Origin: Mytilisepta virgata
Taxonomy: Eukaryota > Mollusca > Bivalvia > Mytilida > Mytilidae
Length of the DNA: 64,000 nt
NCBI GenBank assembly: GCA_028015205.1
Contig: CM051521.1
Coordinates: 120,598,614-120,662,613, forward strand
Reading direction: 5' to 3'
The notes under the pieces are model-generated. The model saw nothing but the letters and a program-made list of their open reading frames with translations, ran no database searches and was not told the DNA's origin. Within the stretch, counting starts at the first letter, position 1, and the number at the start of each line of letters is the position of its first letter. A program made the position numbers and the translations under genes. Shown piece after piece: positions 1 through 12,603 of this stretch.

Positions 1-420
1 TCATTGTAAAAGGAAGATAACCCTTCCTGTGAGATTTTCTTAAATTAAGTATTACACCCCCTTGTTGCATGAAATATGCAAAAGTCCTTTAAGAATATTT
101 AAAAATAATGGTTTTACAAATTTTAGGATAGGTGTGATTTAGTTAATTCAAATTTTCAAGTGCTTTAACCTTTATATGTATACAATTATAAAATTTTATG
201 TTTTCTTGGACAACTCAACGTGGTTTATTAACCAACAAAGAATTGTCTTACAATTCAAACATTTAGACTTTGAAACTGCCAAAAATTTATTCCACGAATT
301 GAGGTTTAAAGACAGTAGTTCTGAATCTAAGTGATTGTTATTTTACTTTTATGATGACAAATGGCTATATTGTATTCTACAGGACTATTTGAAATACTTA
401 TTAAATAATTGTATTTTTAG

Positions 421-3400
421 GACAATTTCTTGGAATATGATAACAGGATACTACAGTGCTCTGCCATTTGTTCAACAGAGTCTGATGACAGCCAACTCTC
501 CCTGGAGTGGACACTATGTCGTAAACAATCCTATATGGGTAACAGGTAGCTTAAAAAGAAATTGGTCTAAAGTAGTTATATATCATGCTAAATAGACCTG
601 AGTATCATGAGTAAACCCAAGATACGATACATGTATGTATCACGATATTTACTTTGGGTCACCTCTTATAATGAAGTAGCCCGTAAGGTTACTTTGTTTC
701 ATGCCCACTGAATATAAGTGAAATCTGTCAAGGCTCTGTTCATAAATACTTGACTTGTGAAGAGCAAAATCATATACAAGTGTACTTAGAATAAAACTTA
801 AGTGAGTTGTCTCATTTATAAAAATTATATAAACTATTTTTTTCAGCCCATACTACTCAGTTTACAGCTCCTGGATGGAGGTATTTAAAACATAAAAATG
901 GAGTGAGTAGATTGAAAAATGGAGGCAGTTTTGTGTCTTTTGTCAACCCAAATACTCATGACCTTACAGTTGTCATAGAAACTATGGTATGTGCTGAAAT
1001 ATTAGGAAGTTTTAAATCATAACATGCATTATCATTTAAATATTTGCAATAATGATATATACATGTAGGTGTCCCAAAAGATTTTAACATAATTTAATGA
1101 GTTACATCTACACATATATTCACAGAGATAAATGTCTGAATGTAATCAGATGATTGATTAGTGCTGAGTATTGACTGTCTTTATTGAAGGTTTTGAATGG
1201 CTTTTTTTACAATATTACACATGTATATATATATAACAAATTTTAACCTTAATTATGTTTGACGTTCACTTTCAGAAAAGCAAGTTTTAAAAATGGTTCT
1301 AACCACCTCTTTGGTCTCATTGTAGTGTGCTTGCCTGTAATGTTGGAGGTTGTTGTTTCGAACCACCTTTAAATCAGAGACTTTAACATTTTTATGGCTT
1401 TTTACTCCTGAATTAGATTGTTGAGATTCAGTCTTAGCAAGTCTGTCTTGTACAAAACAAGATAATATTGATATGACAAAAGCCTGATATAACTGTAATA
1501 ATTGCCACTGGAGATTAATCAGTAATTTATAAATTAATCAAATGGTTGTTATGCATGTAATTAAATACAGTTTGATACAGGGAAAAATTCAGCAAAAAAT
1601 AATGATAGGTCTTGAGCTAATTTTTTCTAATTCTAAAGAGTTTTCTCCCTTCATTTTACAAAGTTTTAATATGGATAATAATTAGGATTTAATAGAAATC
1701 TTGAAAGCTTATATGAAGTTATAAACTGATGTTGTCTTGCACATGTAGATATGTCTATAACACTATTTGAATACTTTTTTAGCTCACCTGGCCAAAGCCC
1801 ATGTGAGCTTTGTCATCACTTGGCATCCGTCGTCCGTTAACTTTTCACATTATAATCTTCTCCTCTGAAACCAATTAAATTTGGCAGGAAGCATCTATGT
1901 AAGGTCCTTTATAAAGATTGCTCATTTCGTCCAGATCAGACAACAAACATGGCCGTCATGGGCAATTGTTGTTTCTGATTGGCTGAGTTTTCAAAAATCT
2001 TCTCTGAAACTGCTGGGCCAAATGGAACATAAGTTGACAGGAAGCATATATGGGAGGTCCTTTATAAAATTTCCTCAATTTCGTCTCGATCAGACTACAA
2101 ATATGGCCGCCATGGGCAGTTCTTGTTTCTGATTGGTTAATATGAAAAAATCTCCTCTGAAATCGCTTGGCCAAATGTAATGAAACTTGACAGAAAGCAT
2201 CTATGGGAGATTCTTAAAAAATTTCTTCATTTCGTCCCGATCGGTAAAAAAACATGGCTGCCATAGGCAATTCTTGTTTCTCTTTGGTTGATAAAAAAAA
2301 TTTCTCTGAAACTGCATGGCCAAATGGAAAGAAACTTGACAGGAAGCATCTATGGGCGGTTCTTTATTCTTTATTCCATCCCGATCTGAGTACATATATG
2401 GTCACCATTGGCAGTTCTTGTTTCTGATTGGCTTATATAAAAGAATCTCCTTTGAAATCGCTTGCCCAAATGGAACGAAACCTCACAGGAAGCATATATG
2501 GGAGGTCCTTTATAAAGTTTCCTCATTTTGTACCTATCGGAATACAATTATGGCCGCCATGAGCAGTTCTTGTTTCTGATTGGCTGATATAAAAAAAATC
2601 TTCTCCTCTGAAGTCGCTTGGCCAAATGGAACGAAACTTGACAGAAAGCATCTAATTCTGAGGTTCTATACAAAGTTTCCTCATTTCGTCCTGATCATGC
2701 AATTAACATGGGCATCATGGGCAGTTCTTGTCTTTCATTAGTTGATAATTTTCTTCTTTGAAACCGCTTGGCCAAAGGAAACAAGACTTGATGGGAAGCA
2801 TCTGTTGGAGGTTTTTGCTTGAAACCAAACAGTCTGAATGTTCCTTTTAATGTGCTCACCAAGTGTTATTACTCTGGTACTGCCGATCCCTAATTCAAAA
2901 TGGCCTTCAGCAGAGGACTTAGGTTAACATAATATCCTATGGGAAATACATGGGAGAACCGCCAATGCTGACCTGTAAGTAGAAGGACCTTGATGAAGAA
3001 AAACTTGGTTCCTACAAGGCTTACCAAAATTCATAATCATATGGAGAAGTTATTCTCTGAGGTACATCTATAAAAATGGCTTTCATGCCAGGTGAGCGAT
3101 GCAGGCTCAGCCCTCTGAGCCTTTAGTTTTTTGTAGAGTTCCCAACATTCAGTATGTTTTTACTACCAGCCAATGTTTAATGTTAGTTTCCAACCTGTAT
3201 CACTACAATTTAATGGAAGTTTTGTAAGTAATAAAGTATTTGATTAAGAAACTAATCTACACACATAAAGATGTTGACTATTTATACATTTTTTGACGGA
3301 ATTGAATTGGCACAGATTGCACATTCTCTTAGTTTTATGTTATAAACAGAATTTTTGGGATATTTTGATAGTAATTTCTTCAAAGAGAAAAAATCTTCAG

Positions 3401-6400
3401 ATTACTGAAATAATAAACACATTGTATGCAGTTTAAATGCCTGTGATTATTATTAAATTTTTGGAATTGATAAAAACGAATAATAGAACATGAATTACAT
3501 AGTTGTTTTAAATACACAAAGGTTTGAAATAATAAATCCATTCAAAAATATCTGAATTTACAGTATTCAATTTCTTAAAGTTCTAGTGACTAAGGATCCA
3601 GTGTGTTTCATTGTATAATACTGTATCATCAGCTTATCTGTGGTATATCTGTATTTAGGCCAATATAACTAGTATGAATGTATGGTATAGTAAACTGGGA
3701 TTTGATGGAAATTCCACAACATTGATGAAAAAACTAGGCCTAGTTGATGTAGGTATAAAGTAATGGTTATAAAATTTGTTTCAATTAACATTACAGAACA
3801 ATATCAATTTATGATTTATGATCCCTAAGTAATTTCGTTATATATTAATGGTTGCATTATACAGTTTACCTTTTAATATTAATTTTACTTATTTCGAAAT
3901 TCCTTATATTAAAAAAAAATTATTCCTGATACGTCAAAATTCAGGTTTTCTCAGAAACTCATAAGTTCAATGTAACTAGCAACTACATTTCTTTGAATAT
4001 TGGGAACAGCAGCAATTTGTAAACTTTCAAGTTATCTGGACCATAAATTACTACATGATTCTAAATGTCACAGATGTTCAATCAAGTGTAAAGGCAGTGA
4101 GCTCTGTACTTATTGGCACACTTCAGAAACACAATATACCCAACTTGCTTTCATAGACTACACAAACAAACTACCAACTGTGTTTAAATTTGACAAATAC
4201 ATATCTACATATTCTTTTGTTCACCACAGCAGAACTAAGTTTTGTTCACCACAGCAGAACTAAGTTTAACATAGGACCCCATGGGAAAATTCATTTAAAA
4301 ATCTTCTTGTCTGAAACTAAATAGACAGATTCGAACCATACTTAGCAGCAATGGTCATTAGGTGGTCTTCTTTCAAAATTTTGTCTGTTGACCCTGATTG
4401 TCAACCAAGATGGTCACCACAAGTGAACCTTGTTAAACATAGCACCTTATGTGAAAATTCATCTAAAAATCTTGTTTGAAACTACATGGGGCCACAATTA
4501 AAAATATTTCAGTTTGCCCAAACCTGACCCATGATGACTGGGTGTGGGTAGGTAGGTAGGCAAATTCTTTTTTTTTATCAGAATTTGCATGAATACTGAA
4601 ACAACAGAGTCGATCATGCGTTGTATACTGTAATTCTGTTTCTATGATCTGTTATACATACTAGTATATGAATGCATTTATATACTGGGGAAACTATATC
4701 ACATGATGTAAGTACCGATAATACAAAAAGTAACAGCTCTTTTATTACTGTTCTTTTATAAGGCTAAATTATAAGTAAACAAAAAATCAAATGTTTTGTC
4801 GACTATTTGGGCGGACTCCAGGACGACCGCTGAAGGCACGTGGCTGCTTAATTGAGGTGACCGTTAGGGCAGGTTTGACTGTATATAAACACTGTCAGAG
4901 ACTAGAATAAAAAATCAACATTTTTGTCCATATACTGTCAGAGACAGTTCATTTCTTGATTGGATTTCTCTTCAGTATGGGTTGCATTTATATCATAATC
5001 AAAACACGGATTTTCACAATAAACTTAAGTTTGCTACTTTTAATGTGAACAAATATATATATATACCATTCAGAATCCCCCACCCCCCTCGTTCCCTAAA
5101 TTCGATACACATAGAAATTGATATTATTTGGCTAAGTGTCAGAGAGCCAGCAAAATTGTGACGAAAATGTGGAAAGACAATATACTCCTTCACTCGTTGG
5201 AATGGGGGTTTATGAATCTGTCAGATATGTACCCCCCCCAAAAAAAAAATCAAAAAAATCTACATTACGGTAAGTGTATTAAAAAAAATTTGGGCAGCAC
5301 TTCCCCTAGTAAACATTCTTTTCTACATCCCCCCTACCCTACAACCAGGCCGATGGCAAATTATAAAACTCTGAAGGGGAAAACTGACATTTATAACATT
5401 AAACATGTCAGCTTGCAGAGTTTACCCTCTAATTAACTTTATATTAAATATAATATATAAATTTCACATACCTGTAAAGCGGGGATTTTCTTCATTTATA
5501 CGAATTGGGTTTTTAGTGCATGTCAAATGCCTGGCGTTAGACATCAATACATCTAAGTGTGATTTTCCTTTTTCTTTGTTGACATTGTTATTTTCCTCTT
5601 CGCCCGATTCAGAATGGTATCTTTTCACAGTAAAAGTAGCAAACTTAAGTTTATTGTCAAATTCCTGTTCAACCTCAATAGATTCACTCATGTCAGGCTC
5701 GAAAGTTTGTAGCCCACTCTTGTCTGATACAGTTACAACGACTTCATCGGTTTTCCGCATGTCCATCTCATCAGGATCGGCAACCTCATCAAACACATCA
5801 TTCCAGGTTTTCTTATTATTAAAGTGATAAAGCCTATTAGACACAATAGGCTTTATTTTTTGGTTTATTTTAAGAAGTACAGACGACGACAGCATAAAAA
5901 AATTATGCCATTTTCACATGTTTTACTTCTTTACGTTCGTTAAATCAGTAGATAAAAACCGAGAACATCGAATATCGATTAACTGCGTCTCTTACACGCT
6001 TTCTTTTAATCTTATTCCCAGTTACTTTCAAACGCAAAGAACATTAAGTTTTATACGATGACGGAGCGGACATGAAAAAAATCCGAAAAAAAAAACGGCA
6101 AAAAAAGAATTTGAGTCGGCGGGTTTTTTTATGGGTCGGTCGCGTTTGGCCAGATGGAACCAAACTTGGCATCAATGGTCCTAAGGTGGTCTTCTCCAGA
6201 ATTATGTCCAATGACCTGGACTGTCGTCCAAGATAGCCTCCATAGCCTCCATAGCAGAGCTTACTTTAACATAGGACCCTATGGGAAAATTCATCTAAAA
6301 ATCTTACCTGAAACCAGTAAGCCAATTGGAACCAGAAAAGGCAGCAATGGTACTTAGATGGTCCTCTTTCAGAAGTGTGTCCATTGACCAGGACTGTGCA

Positions 6401-9400
6401 CAAAGTTGGCCACCACAGCCGAACTAAGTTTAACATAGGACCCTATGGGAAAATTCATATAAAGATCTTCTTGTCTGAAACTACATAGCCAGCTGCAGAT
6501 GGAACCAAATTTGCACTGGGACTGTCAACCAAGATAAGACAGCATAGAAAACTTAGTTTAACAAAGGACCCTATGCGAAAATTCATTTAAAAATCTAAAT
6601 CTTTTAGTCTGAAACCATTGAGCCAATTTGAATAAGACTTGGCAGCAAAGGTCATTAGATGGTTATCTTTCAGAATTATGTCCGATGAACTGAACTGTCA
6701 ACCAAGATGGCCACCACATCCAAATTTAGTTTTAAACATAGGACCCTATGGGAAAATTCATTTAAAAATCTTCTTATTTGAACCAGACTTGGCAGGAAAG
6801 GTCCTTACATGATCCTCTTTCAGAATTATGCCCTATGACCCAGACTTTCAACCAAGATGGCTGCCACAGTTGAACTCAGTTTAACATAGGACCCAATGGG
6901 AAAATTTAATTTGCAGATCTTCATACCTTAAACACTTTGTCATTTGCAACCAGCTTTGGCAACATTGATTCTTAGATAGTCCTCTTGCAGATGTGTGTTT
7001 GATAATCGGGATTGTCAACTAAGATGGCCATCAAAGCTGAACTTAGTTTAATATAGGACCGTATGGGAAAACCAGCCAAGATAAATGTTGCACTTAAAAA
7101 TTTTCACTTCAAGGTTGACAATTCATATCCAGGTGAGTAATACAGGCTCTTGAAAGCCTCTAGTTAAAGTTATTTTGGTACCTTAAAATCTTATATACTT
7201 AAAATTATAAATGCTAAATGCTCTTATGATAATATATGTGCTTATATTAAAATTGCTGTTAATTAAGAGATTTTTTAAGAATACAAGCATGAATACTATC
7301 TCATTTTGCATATAACAGAACTACATGTATTATAACCTCTTCTACATCCAGGTGAAAAATGGAAGAATTAATCTAAATTTAGGACCAGACATTATAGTAA
7401 CTTTAACCACACTAACTACTGGCCAGAAAGGTGTACATCCTGATCCACCTCCTGATAAACCATTTCCTTTTCCATATACTGAAGACTTTGAAGGTATACT
7501 ATTAGTTAGACTTATCCAAATACTGAAACAACAGAGTCGATCATGTGTTGTATACTGTAATTCTGTTTCTATGATCTGTTATACATACTAGTATATGAAT
7601 GCATTTATATACTGGGGAAACTATATCACATGATGTAAGTACCGATAATACAAAAAGTAACAGCTCTTTTATTACTGTTCTTTTATAAGGCTAAATTATA
7701 AGTAAACAAAAAATCAAATGTTTTGTCGACATCCTAATTTCCAATGTTTCATACATGTATTCGTATATGAGGAAATTTATGTGTAAATCAGGTGGCCTAA
7801 GTGACTAAATAGTGTACAAAGTTGGTTACAACTATCTGGTATTAATAATAGATAGCCTGTGAAATCCAACTCATTGGTGAGATGTATTTGACTGCAATTT
7901 TAATTGATAAGGATTGTCAATTTTCCTACAGATGTCATTCTTCATAGGTAATAGCAGCTTAATGAACACATGATATTGTTTTCAAATATGAATACATTGT
8001 ACTAGCTTATTTAAATTTTGGTCAGAATTTTTTTGAAATTTTTGGAAATGAAAAAATTGATAGCATATCTCAATGCATCAAGATTGTACACTGGAGTAAA
8101 TCTAATGTTACTATTTTATTTTTAGAATATAAGGAAAATGAACAACCAAAATATATGGCTCAGCAGTTGGGAGCATATGAGGTTCACAAATCAGATGACC
8201 CTAAGCATGGTAACATTTTACGACAAATGGTCCTTCAACAGCCAGTGTACTGGAATGCAGCTGATTTATTAAAGAGAACATTTAATCTTATCGGAGATTA
8301 TTCCTGGTTATTATTATTTACACAATGTACATATTATTTAACCATTAATTCATATGAGTTTTATCTTTTATATTCATAACTCTAAATAAATCCCTGCAAA
8401 CAGGTTAGATACAAAACAATGAAGGGCTGAATGAGAGTAATAATATTCCTAAAGTATTTATAGTTTAATAAAAAGATTTTTTTTTGTTCTGTTAACATGT
8501 GTATAGCCCTTCAACCAAAGTTGATAATGACACCTTGAAAATTTTGCCATAACTGGAGCATTTTTTACATTTTTATTAATTTAAAGCAGCTTCCAGAATG
8601 GTTCTAAAGTATGAGAAATCTATGGAAACAGATATATCCATGAATTGTTTGTCTCAGCCTGAATCTTAAACAAAATGTAGGCTAAAAATGGAAATAAGAA
8701 ATATTTATTTATTTATTTATTTGGGATTTTACACCGTTTTCAGCAAGTTTGGCTATTTCGTGGCGGCCAGTTTTTATTGGTGGAGGAAGCCAGAGTACCC
8801 CGAGAGATCCACTGACCTTCGGTAGGAAAGTTTGCAATCCTTGTCAATTAAGATCAGAGTCAAACACACAAGTCACAAGTGAGATTCGAACTCAGATGCT
8901 CAGTTTTGACAGGCTAGTGATCATTAGTTGTCATGACGAACTACTTGGACCACTCGGCCACCAAGACCCCCAAATTGTTCTCATAGTTACTATCATTAGG
9001 TTTGCTGAAGGTATAAATAGAAATGCTTTTGTTTTCTATCTACAGGGAAGATATTACTGTTTCCATGGATATCAAAGTAGGGGGGATAAATTCAACTGCT
9101 GGAGTTGTCTTGGCAGCTAGAGTAGACAGAGGAGGAGTTAAAACAGGTGGTGCCAGGGGTGTTTTCTTTTATTATTATCCTGAATTGAAGATGTATAAGT
9201 TAGCATCTGACATAGGTAAATACTAACAGACCAGTTAACTATTAGTACAAGTGTTAGTTATTATTGAGCAAAGTTGTAATGGAACTCTTTTGATACATTT
9301 TTAGTGCAACGACACCAATTTTTTGCATTCATCGTCATCAGTAAACTTTGATGTTTTCGACATATCTTCTGAAACCTGTAGACCATTCAGGAACAAATTA

Positions 9401-11299
9401 AAATTTTTGGTATGATTTTAAGGTGTGCAGTGTTAAAATATAAGCAGATATCTCCTGAAGTTGGTTGTTAAAACTTTGGCTGAATGATCATTAGCATGTT
9501 TTTTTATCAGATGAGTCCTATACATGGATATTTCTGCTCTTAGGTTAGGAGGTCCCTAAATCCTCTAAATTACAGATTTTATGAAATTTAAGATTCAGCT
9601 AAAATATTAATAACTGAACCTTAATATCGAAGAAATTTTATATTTCTTCCAATAAGTTTGATTTAAAATCCTTAAAATAAATTTCTTTTACTTTATATTA
9701 AAAATAAAAACTGCTGCAAAAAATTTTTAATTTCACTTTAAATTGTCTTTTCCGTTTTCTTGTTAGAATTCCGATAAAAATGATATGTCATTGCTGTCAA
9801 CTTTTCTAAATAAAGATAGGGACATCAGCTTCATTTTCACTGTGGAAATCATTCAACTATATGGTCTGTCAGTAAAAACACTATAAATTTACATTTTACA
9901 CCACGGCATCATGGCAACATAATGCTTATTTTGGCTTTCTTATGCTTGTTGTCACTACATAAGTAATCAATTTGATATTTTAAAAATAAGAAATCTGTTG
10001 ATAAATAAAAAGAAAATTTCAGTGTCAATATTATATTTTTTTTTTAAATTTCTAGAATGGTGTTTTTAAAAAAATCATAATTTAAAGTCTAACAACTTGA
10101 CTTTTATATATTTGCACATTCCATTTGCCAAAACTTGATACAACATATTTCAATGTATATTAAATGTTTTATACATTAAATTTTGATATTCAGATGCAGT
10201 TGAACAAGCTCTAGTTGTCAGCAAAATTTTATAAAAATCTGAAATATAGACAAATTAGGTACCTCCAACATTAAACAAAAGAGAAAACACATAAACTAAT
10301 GGGACAAGTGTACTGATAATTGAAATTAATAGGAATACATCTGTCATTATTATCCTCAGACAAACATATTATTGTGTAAAGATATGTCAAGTATGCATTA
10401 AGCTTTCATATAAGCAACATACACATGTAGGATCTCTAGTCATGGACCTAGTATGTTAGAATGTTCTTTACAGGTGCAAAGTCCGCTTTGAAGACTGGTG
10501 TGGCATCTATGGCTGTAACTGGTTGGAATACATTAAAGCTGATTATACAGGTACCTATACAAATGTAGAAATGTAATAGGTTTACCTTAAGCTTCTGATA
10601 AGTGTCATCCATTTATAAAGAAATGGTTATATTATTTAAACTGCTTGAAATAAGATTTATTGAAAATATAATGAAATCAGCCTGATATTGTAAAATTAGC
10701 ATGAGTCAAACAGTCCAATACAAGATAATTCACTTCCAGTCAATTCTGGAGTTTAATACATCTTCTGGTTAATTATGTCCTAGTAAACACAACATGCCAT
10801 AAACGGATGAAACTAGCGATGCATGGTTTGTATGATTTTGTAACAGGTAGGTTATAATTTTGTTGAGAGGTTATATATAAAATAATAAGTATGATAAAGG
10901 GTTTGAAATGCAACAGAAATTAGTGGCCAACTGATTGTAGTACAGCATGCTTGAATTGCATACCACAATAAAATTAGAATTTAAAACTAAAACGTAAGAA
11001 TTTAAGGATTACCAGGTAGAAGTGTAACATACTATGTTTATCTTGTAGGGTTTCCAGGTAGAAGTGTGTAACATACTATGTATATCTTGCAGGGTTACCA
11101 GGTAGAAGTATATGTAAATGGACAATATTTATTGGAATCCAGTATACAGGATGTCCCGTTGACAGGATTTGTAGGTTTTGGAACTTCAGGCTATGGATAT
11201 GCAGAATATGATAATCTTAGAATTTATCATTCAGAAAATGTTATTACCTATAATGAAAATACTGATATAGATACACTTTATTTTGTTCCTAAGTATTAG
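421..11299 (+). CDS. GALC: Galactocerebrosidase, 3' part (nine exons, C-terminal ~405 residues)
   Basis: Lysosomal GH59 beta-galactosidase that hydrolyses galactosylceramide and psychosine. Exons: 421-545, 847-986, 3137-3223, 3659-3748, 7352-7493, 8126-8306, 9046-9215, 10474-10550, 11093-11299 (stop TAG 11297-11299). All junctions are AG/GT and all phases join. Recognised from vertebrate-like blocks: PWSGHYVV...PIWV, TTQFTAPGW, an SSQHSVC segment with FNVS, VWYSKLG, TLTTLTTG, IGDYSW, and AEYDNLRIY near the C-terminus. These cover the end of the barrel, the beta-sandwich and the lectin-like domain. The two catalytic glutamates lie upstream, outside the window, so activity cannot be judged. Several N-glycosylation sequons (NVS, NGS, NIT, NST) fit a secreted or lysosomal protein. 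Exon 3 directly abuts an interspersed repeat, and the last exon's acceptor region is triplicated. Splicing was inferred by eye. Confidence 0.95.
1781..3130 (+). repeat. 'AGCTCACCTGG' interspersed repeat, full-length copy
   Basis: Begins TTTTTTAGCTCACCTGGCC with CATCACTTGGCATCCGTCGT. It then has about six roughly 160-bp modules (GGCCAAATGGAA..., GACAGGAAGCATCTATGGGA, ATGGCCGCCATGGGCAG). It ends CCAGGTGAGCGATGCAGGCT and GAGCCTTTAGTTTTTT. The right end abuts GALC exon 3 (3137). Confidence 0.85.
4230..4515 (+). repeat. Fragment of the 'AGCTCACCTGG' family
   Basis: Contains TTTAACATAGGACCCCATGG, AAAATTCATTTAAAAATCTT and CAACCAAGATGGTCACCACA, as in the internal modules of the longer copies. A 17-bp direct repeat (TTTTGTTCACCACAGCAGAAC, in part) lies at its left edge. 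Within a GALC intron. Confidence 0.7.
4592..4803 (+). repeat. 212-bp direct repeat, copy 1 (GALC intron)
   Basis: AATACTGAAACAACAGAGTC through AAATCAAATGTTTTGTCGAC. Same length as 7519-7730, with one difference seen (CATGCGTTG here). Confidence 0.95.
5472..5895 (-). CDS. Probable first coding exon of an unrecognised gene, nested in a GALC intron
   Basis: Open for 141 codons from ATG at 5895, ending at a clean donor (GTATGT, 5471-5466) in phase 1. I do not recognise the protein. The N-terminus (MLSSSVLLKINQKIKPIVSNRLYHF) is basic and free of acidic residues, resembling a mitochondrial presequence. The rest is acidic and low-complexity (DEVADPDEMDMRK, ESGEEENNNVNKEKGK), probably disordered, and ends with KNPIRINEENPRFTG. 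The unique, relatively CpG-containing stretch 5896-6120 upstream could be its promoter. No following exon could be identified on the minus strand between 987 and 5470, so this may be an orphaned or captured first exon rather than a working gene. Confidence 0.45.
6130..7165 (+). repeat. 'AGCTCACCTGG' family repeat, 5'-truncated
   Basis: Internal modules recur about every 150-170 bp (CATAGGACCCTATGGGAAAA, TTCAGAATTATGTCC, CAACCAAGATGGCC). It ends with CCAGGTGAGTAATACAGGCT and AGCCTCTAGTT. It lies between the orphan minus-strand exon and GALC exon 5. Confidence 0.85.
7519..7730 (+). repeat. 212-bp direct repeat, copy 2 (GALC intron)
   Basis: Same as 4592-4803 with CATGTGTTG in place of CATGCGTTG. 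It starts 26 bp after the GALC exon 7352-7493 donor. Confidence 0.95.
8700..8975 (-). mobile_element. tRNA-derived SINE, minus
   Basis: On the minus strand: TGGCCGAGTGGTCC (A-box), GTTCGAATCTCAC (B-box), GACAAGGATTGCAAAC, GGAGGAAGCC complement, CGGTGTAAAATCCC, then an (AAAT)n tail (8700-8722 on the plus strand). Same family as 37858-38127. Open frames here are spurious. Confidence 0.9.
11006..11092 (+). repeat. Tandem copies of the GALC last-exon acceptor region
   Basis: Two upstream copies, 11006-11048 and 11049-11092, each contain (G)GxTTxCCAGGTAGAAGTGT, AACATACTATG and a TCTTG(T/C)AG acceptor. They mimic the junction at 11092/11093. Using acceptor 11048 runs into a stop codon, so 11092 is the coding acceptor. 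Confidence 0.85.
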
Positions 11300-11497
11300 T
11301 GAAATCTTAAAAGTAAAAACAAATTGACATTCTGTCTATAAGTTATACTCAGATGGTATAAAGTTTGGAGGTAAATCATAAAAATTTAGAATTTGCTTTT
11401 ACTGATATTTTTTATATAAAACTTTTAATTTTGGTTAAAGCTTTACATTTTTAGATACTCCTTTGCTGCACTGCATCAGTCTGTCATTTGAAACATT

Positions 11498-11850
11498 TAT
11501 TAGGGCCACGCATTGGAGACCCTATAGTTGTCTGTCTGTCCGTCAACAATTGTTGTAAGCGCTCTCAATTCTACATTTCTCAACAGACTTTAACCAACTT
11601 AATATGGAAGATGTATATTGATGATACCTTGATCAAGTTTGAGAGGTCTCTTGGATAATTTTATGGAAATAACTAACCTTGACTTAGGTTTTCCCTATCA
11701 AATTCTTTTGTTAGTGCTCTAGATCTACATTTTTTTTTATCCATTTTAACCAAGTTTATGTGGAAGTTGTATATTGACAATGCCCTATCAGTCACTTGAA
11801 ATATTTTTCTGTTCTCTACAATAATATATATGCCGCGGGACCCTTTGTGT
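11498..11850 (+). repeat. Interspersed repeat after GALC
   Basis: AGGGCCACGCATTGGAGACC, TGTCTGTCTGTCCGTCAACA and two modules of TCTACATTTxTxxxxxAxACTTTAACCAA give a repeat-like organisation. It lies in the GALC 3' UTR or flank. There is no coding signal. Confidence 0.55.
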
Positions 11851-12164
11851 TGATCACATCACAGTATTCTAGTTCCATCTAAATACTAGGTTCAAAAGAA
11901 GTTTCTGCCATTCAATCTATAGAAATATTTTGGTTTTTATTTTTGTTATAAATACGAAGAATACTCACACATGTAAAAGTTTTTTTTTTAAAATAATATT
12001 GTTATTGTTAGTGTAAAAAAAATTAAATAATTATAGGTATGTTGTATGAAATTTTTTTAAGAAACATAAACTTCATTTTTGTTTTTATCATTATAATGTA
12101 TAAGTTATTTAAACAAAATGTTTTCCTATCATAAAATGTATTATTTATACAAATGTAGAAAAAA

Positions 12165-12603
12165 CATGACCTAATCCATATCGGACATTCCTATATCAGA
12201 CTGAGGACTTGCCCTTAGAGTCTGATATGGATTGAGGGTTGATATCGGACTGAGGACTTGCCCTAGGTCTGATATGGACTGAGGGTTGATATCGGACTGA
12301 GGACTTGCCCTAGGGTCTGATATGGACTGAGGGTTGATATCAGACTTAGGACTTGCCCAAAGTCTGATATGGACTGAGGGTTGATATCAGACTTAGGACT
12401 TGCCCTAGGTCTGATATGGACTGAGGGTTGATATCAGACTGAGGACTTGCCCTAGGTCTGATATGGACTGAGGGTTGATATCAGACTGAGGACTTGCCCT
12501 TAGGGTCTGATATGGATTGAGGGTTGATATCAGACTGAGGACTTGCCCTTAGGGTCTGATATGGACTGAGGGTTGATATCAGTTCTGATATGGATTAGTC
12601 ATG
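12165..12603. mobile_element. Small inverted-terminus element filled with ~50-bp tandem repeats
   Basis: The ends are inverted copies: CATGACCTAATCCATATCGG at the left, and GATATGGATTA then GTCATG at the right. Between them are about eight tandem units of GATATC(G/A)GACT(G/T)AGGA, then CTTGCCCTAGGGTCTGATAT, then GGACTGAGGGTT. The units themselves contain inverted GATATCAGAC/GTCTGATATG words, so the region can fold extensively. MITE-like. Confidence 0.7.

Noticed and set aside
4000..4263. 88-codon plus-strand frame (Cys-rich, MGTAAICKLSS...)
   Set aside because: No splice signals, no homologue recognised, and its end overlaps a repeat fragment.
8749..9120. 123-residue plus-strand frame
   Set aside because: First half is a SINE read antisense; the end overlaps a GALC exon in the wrong frame.
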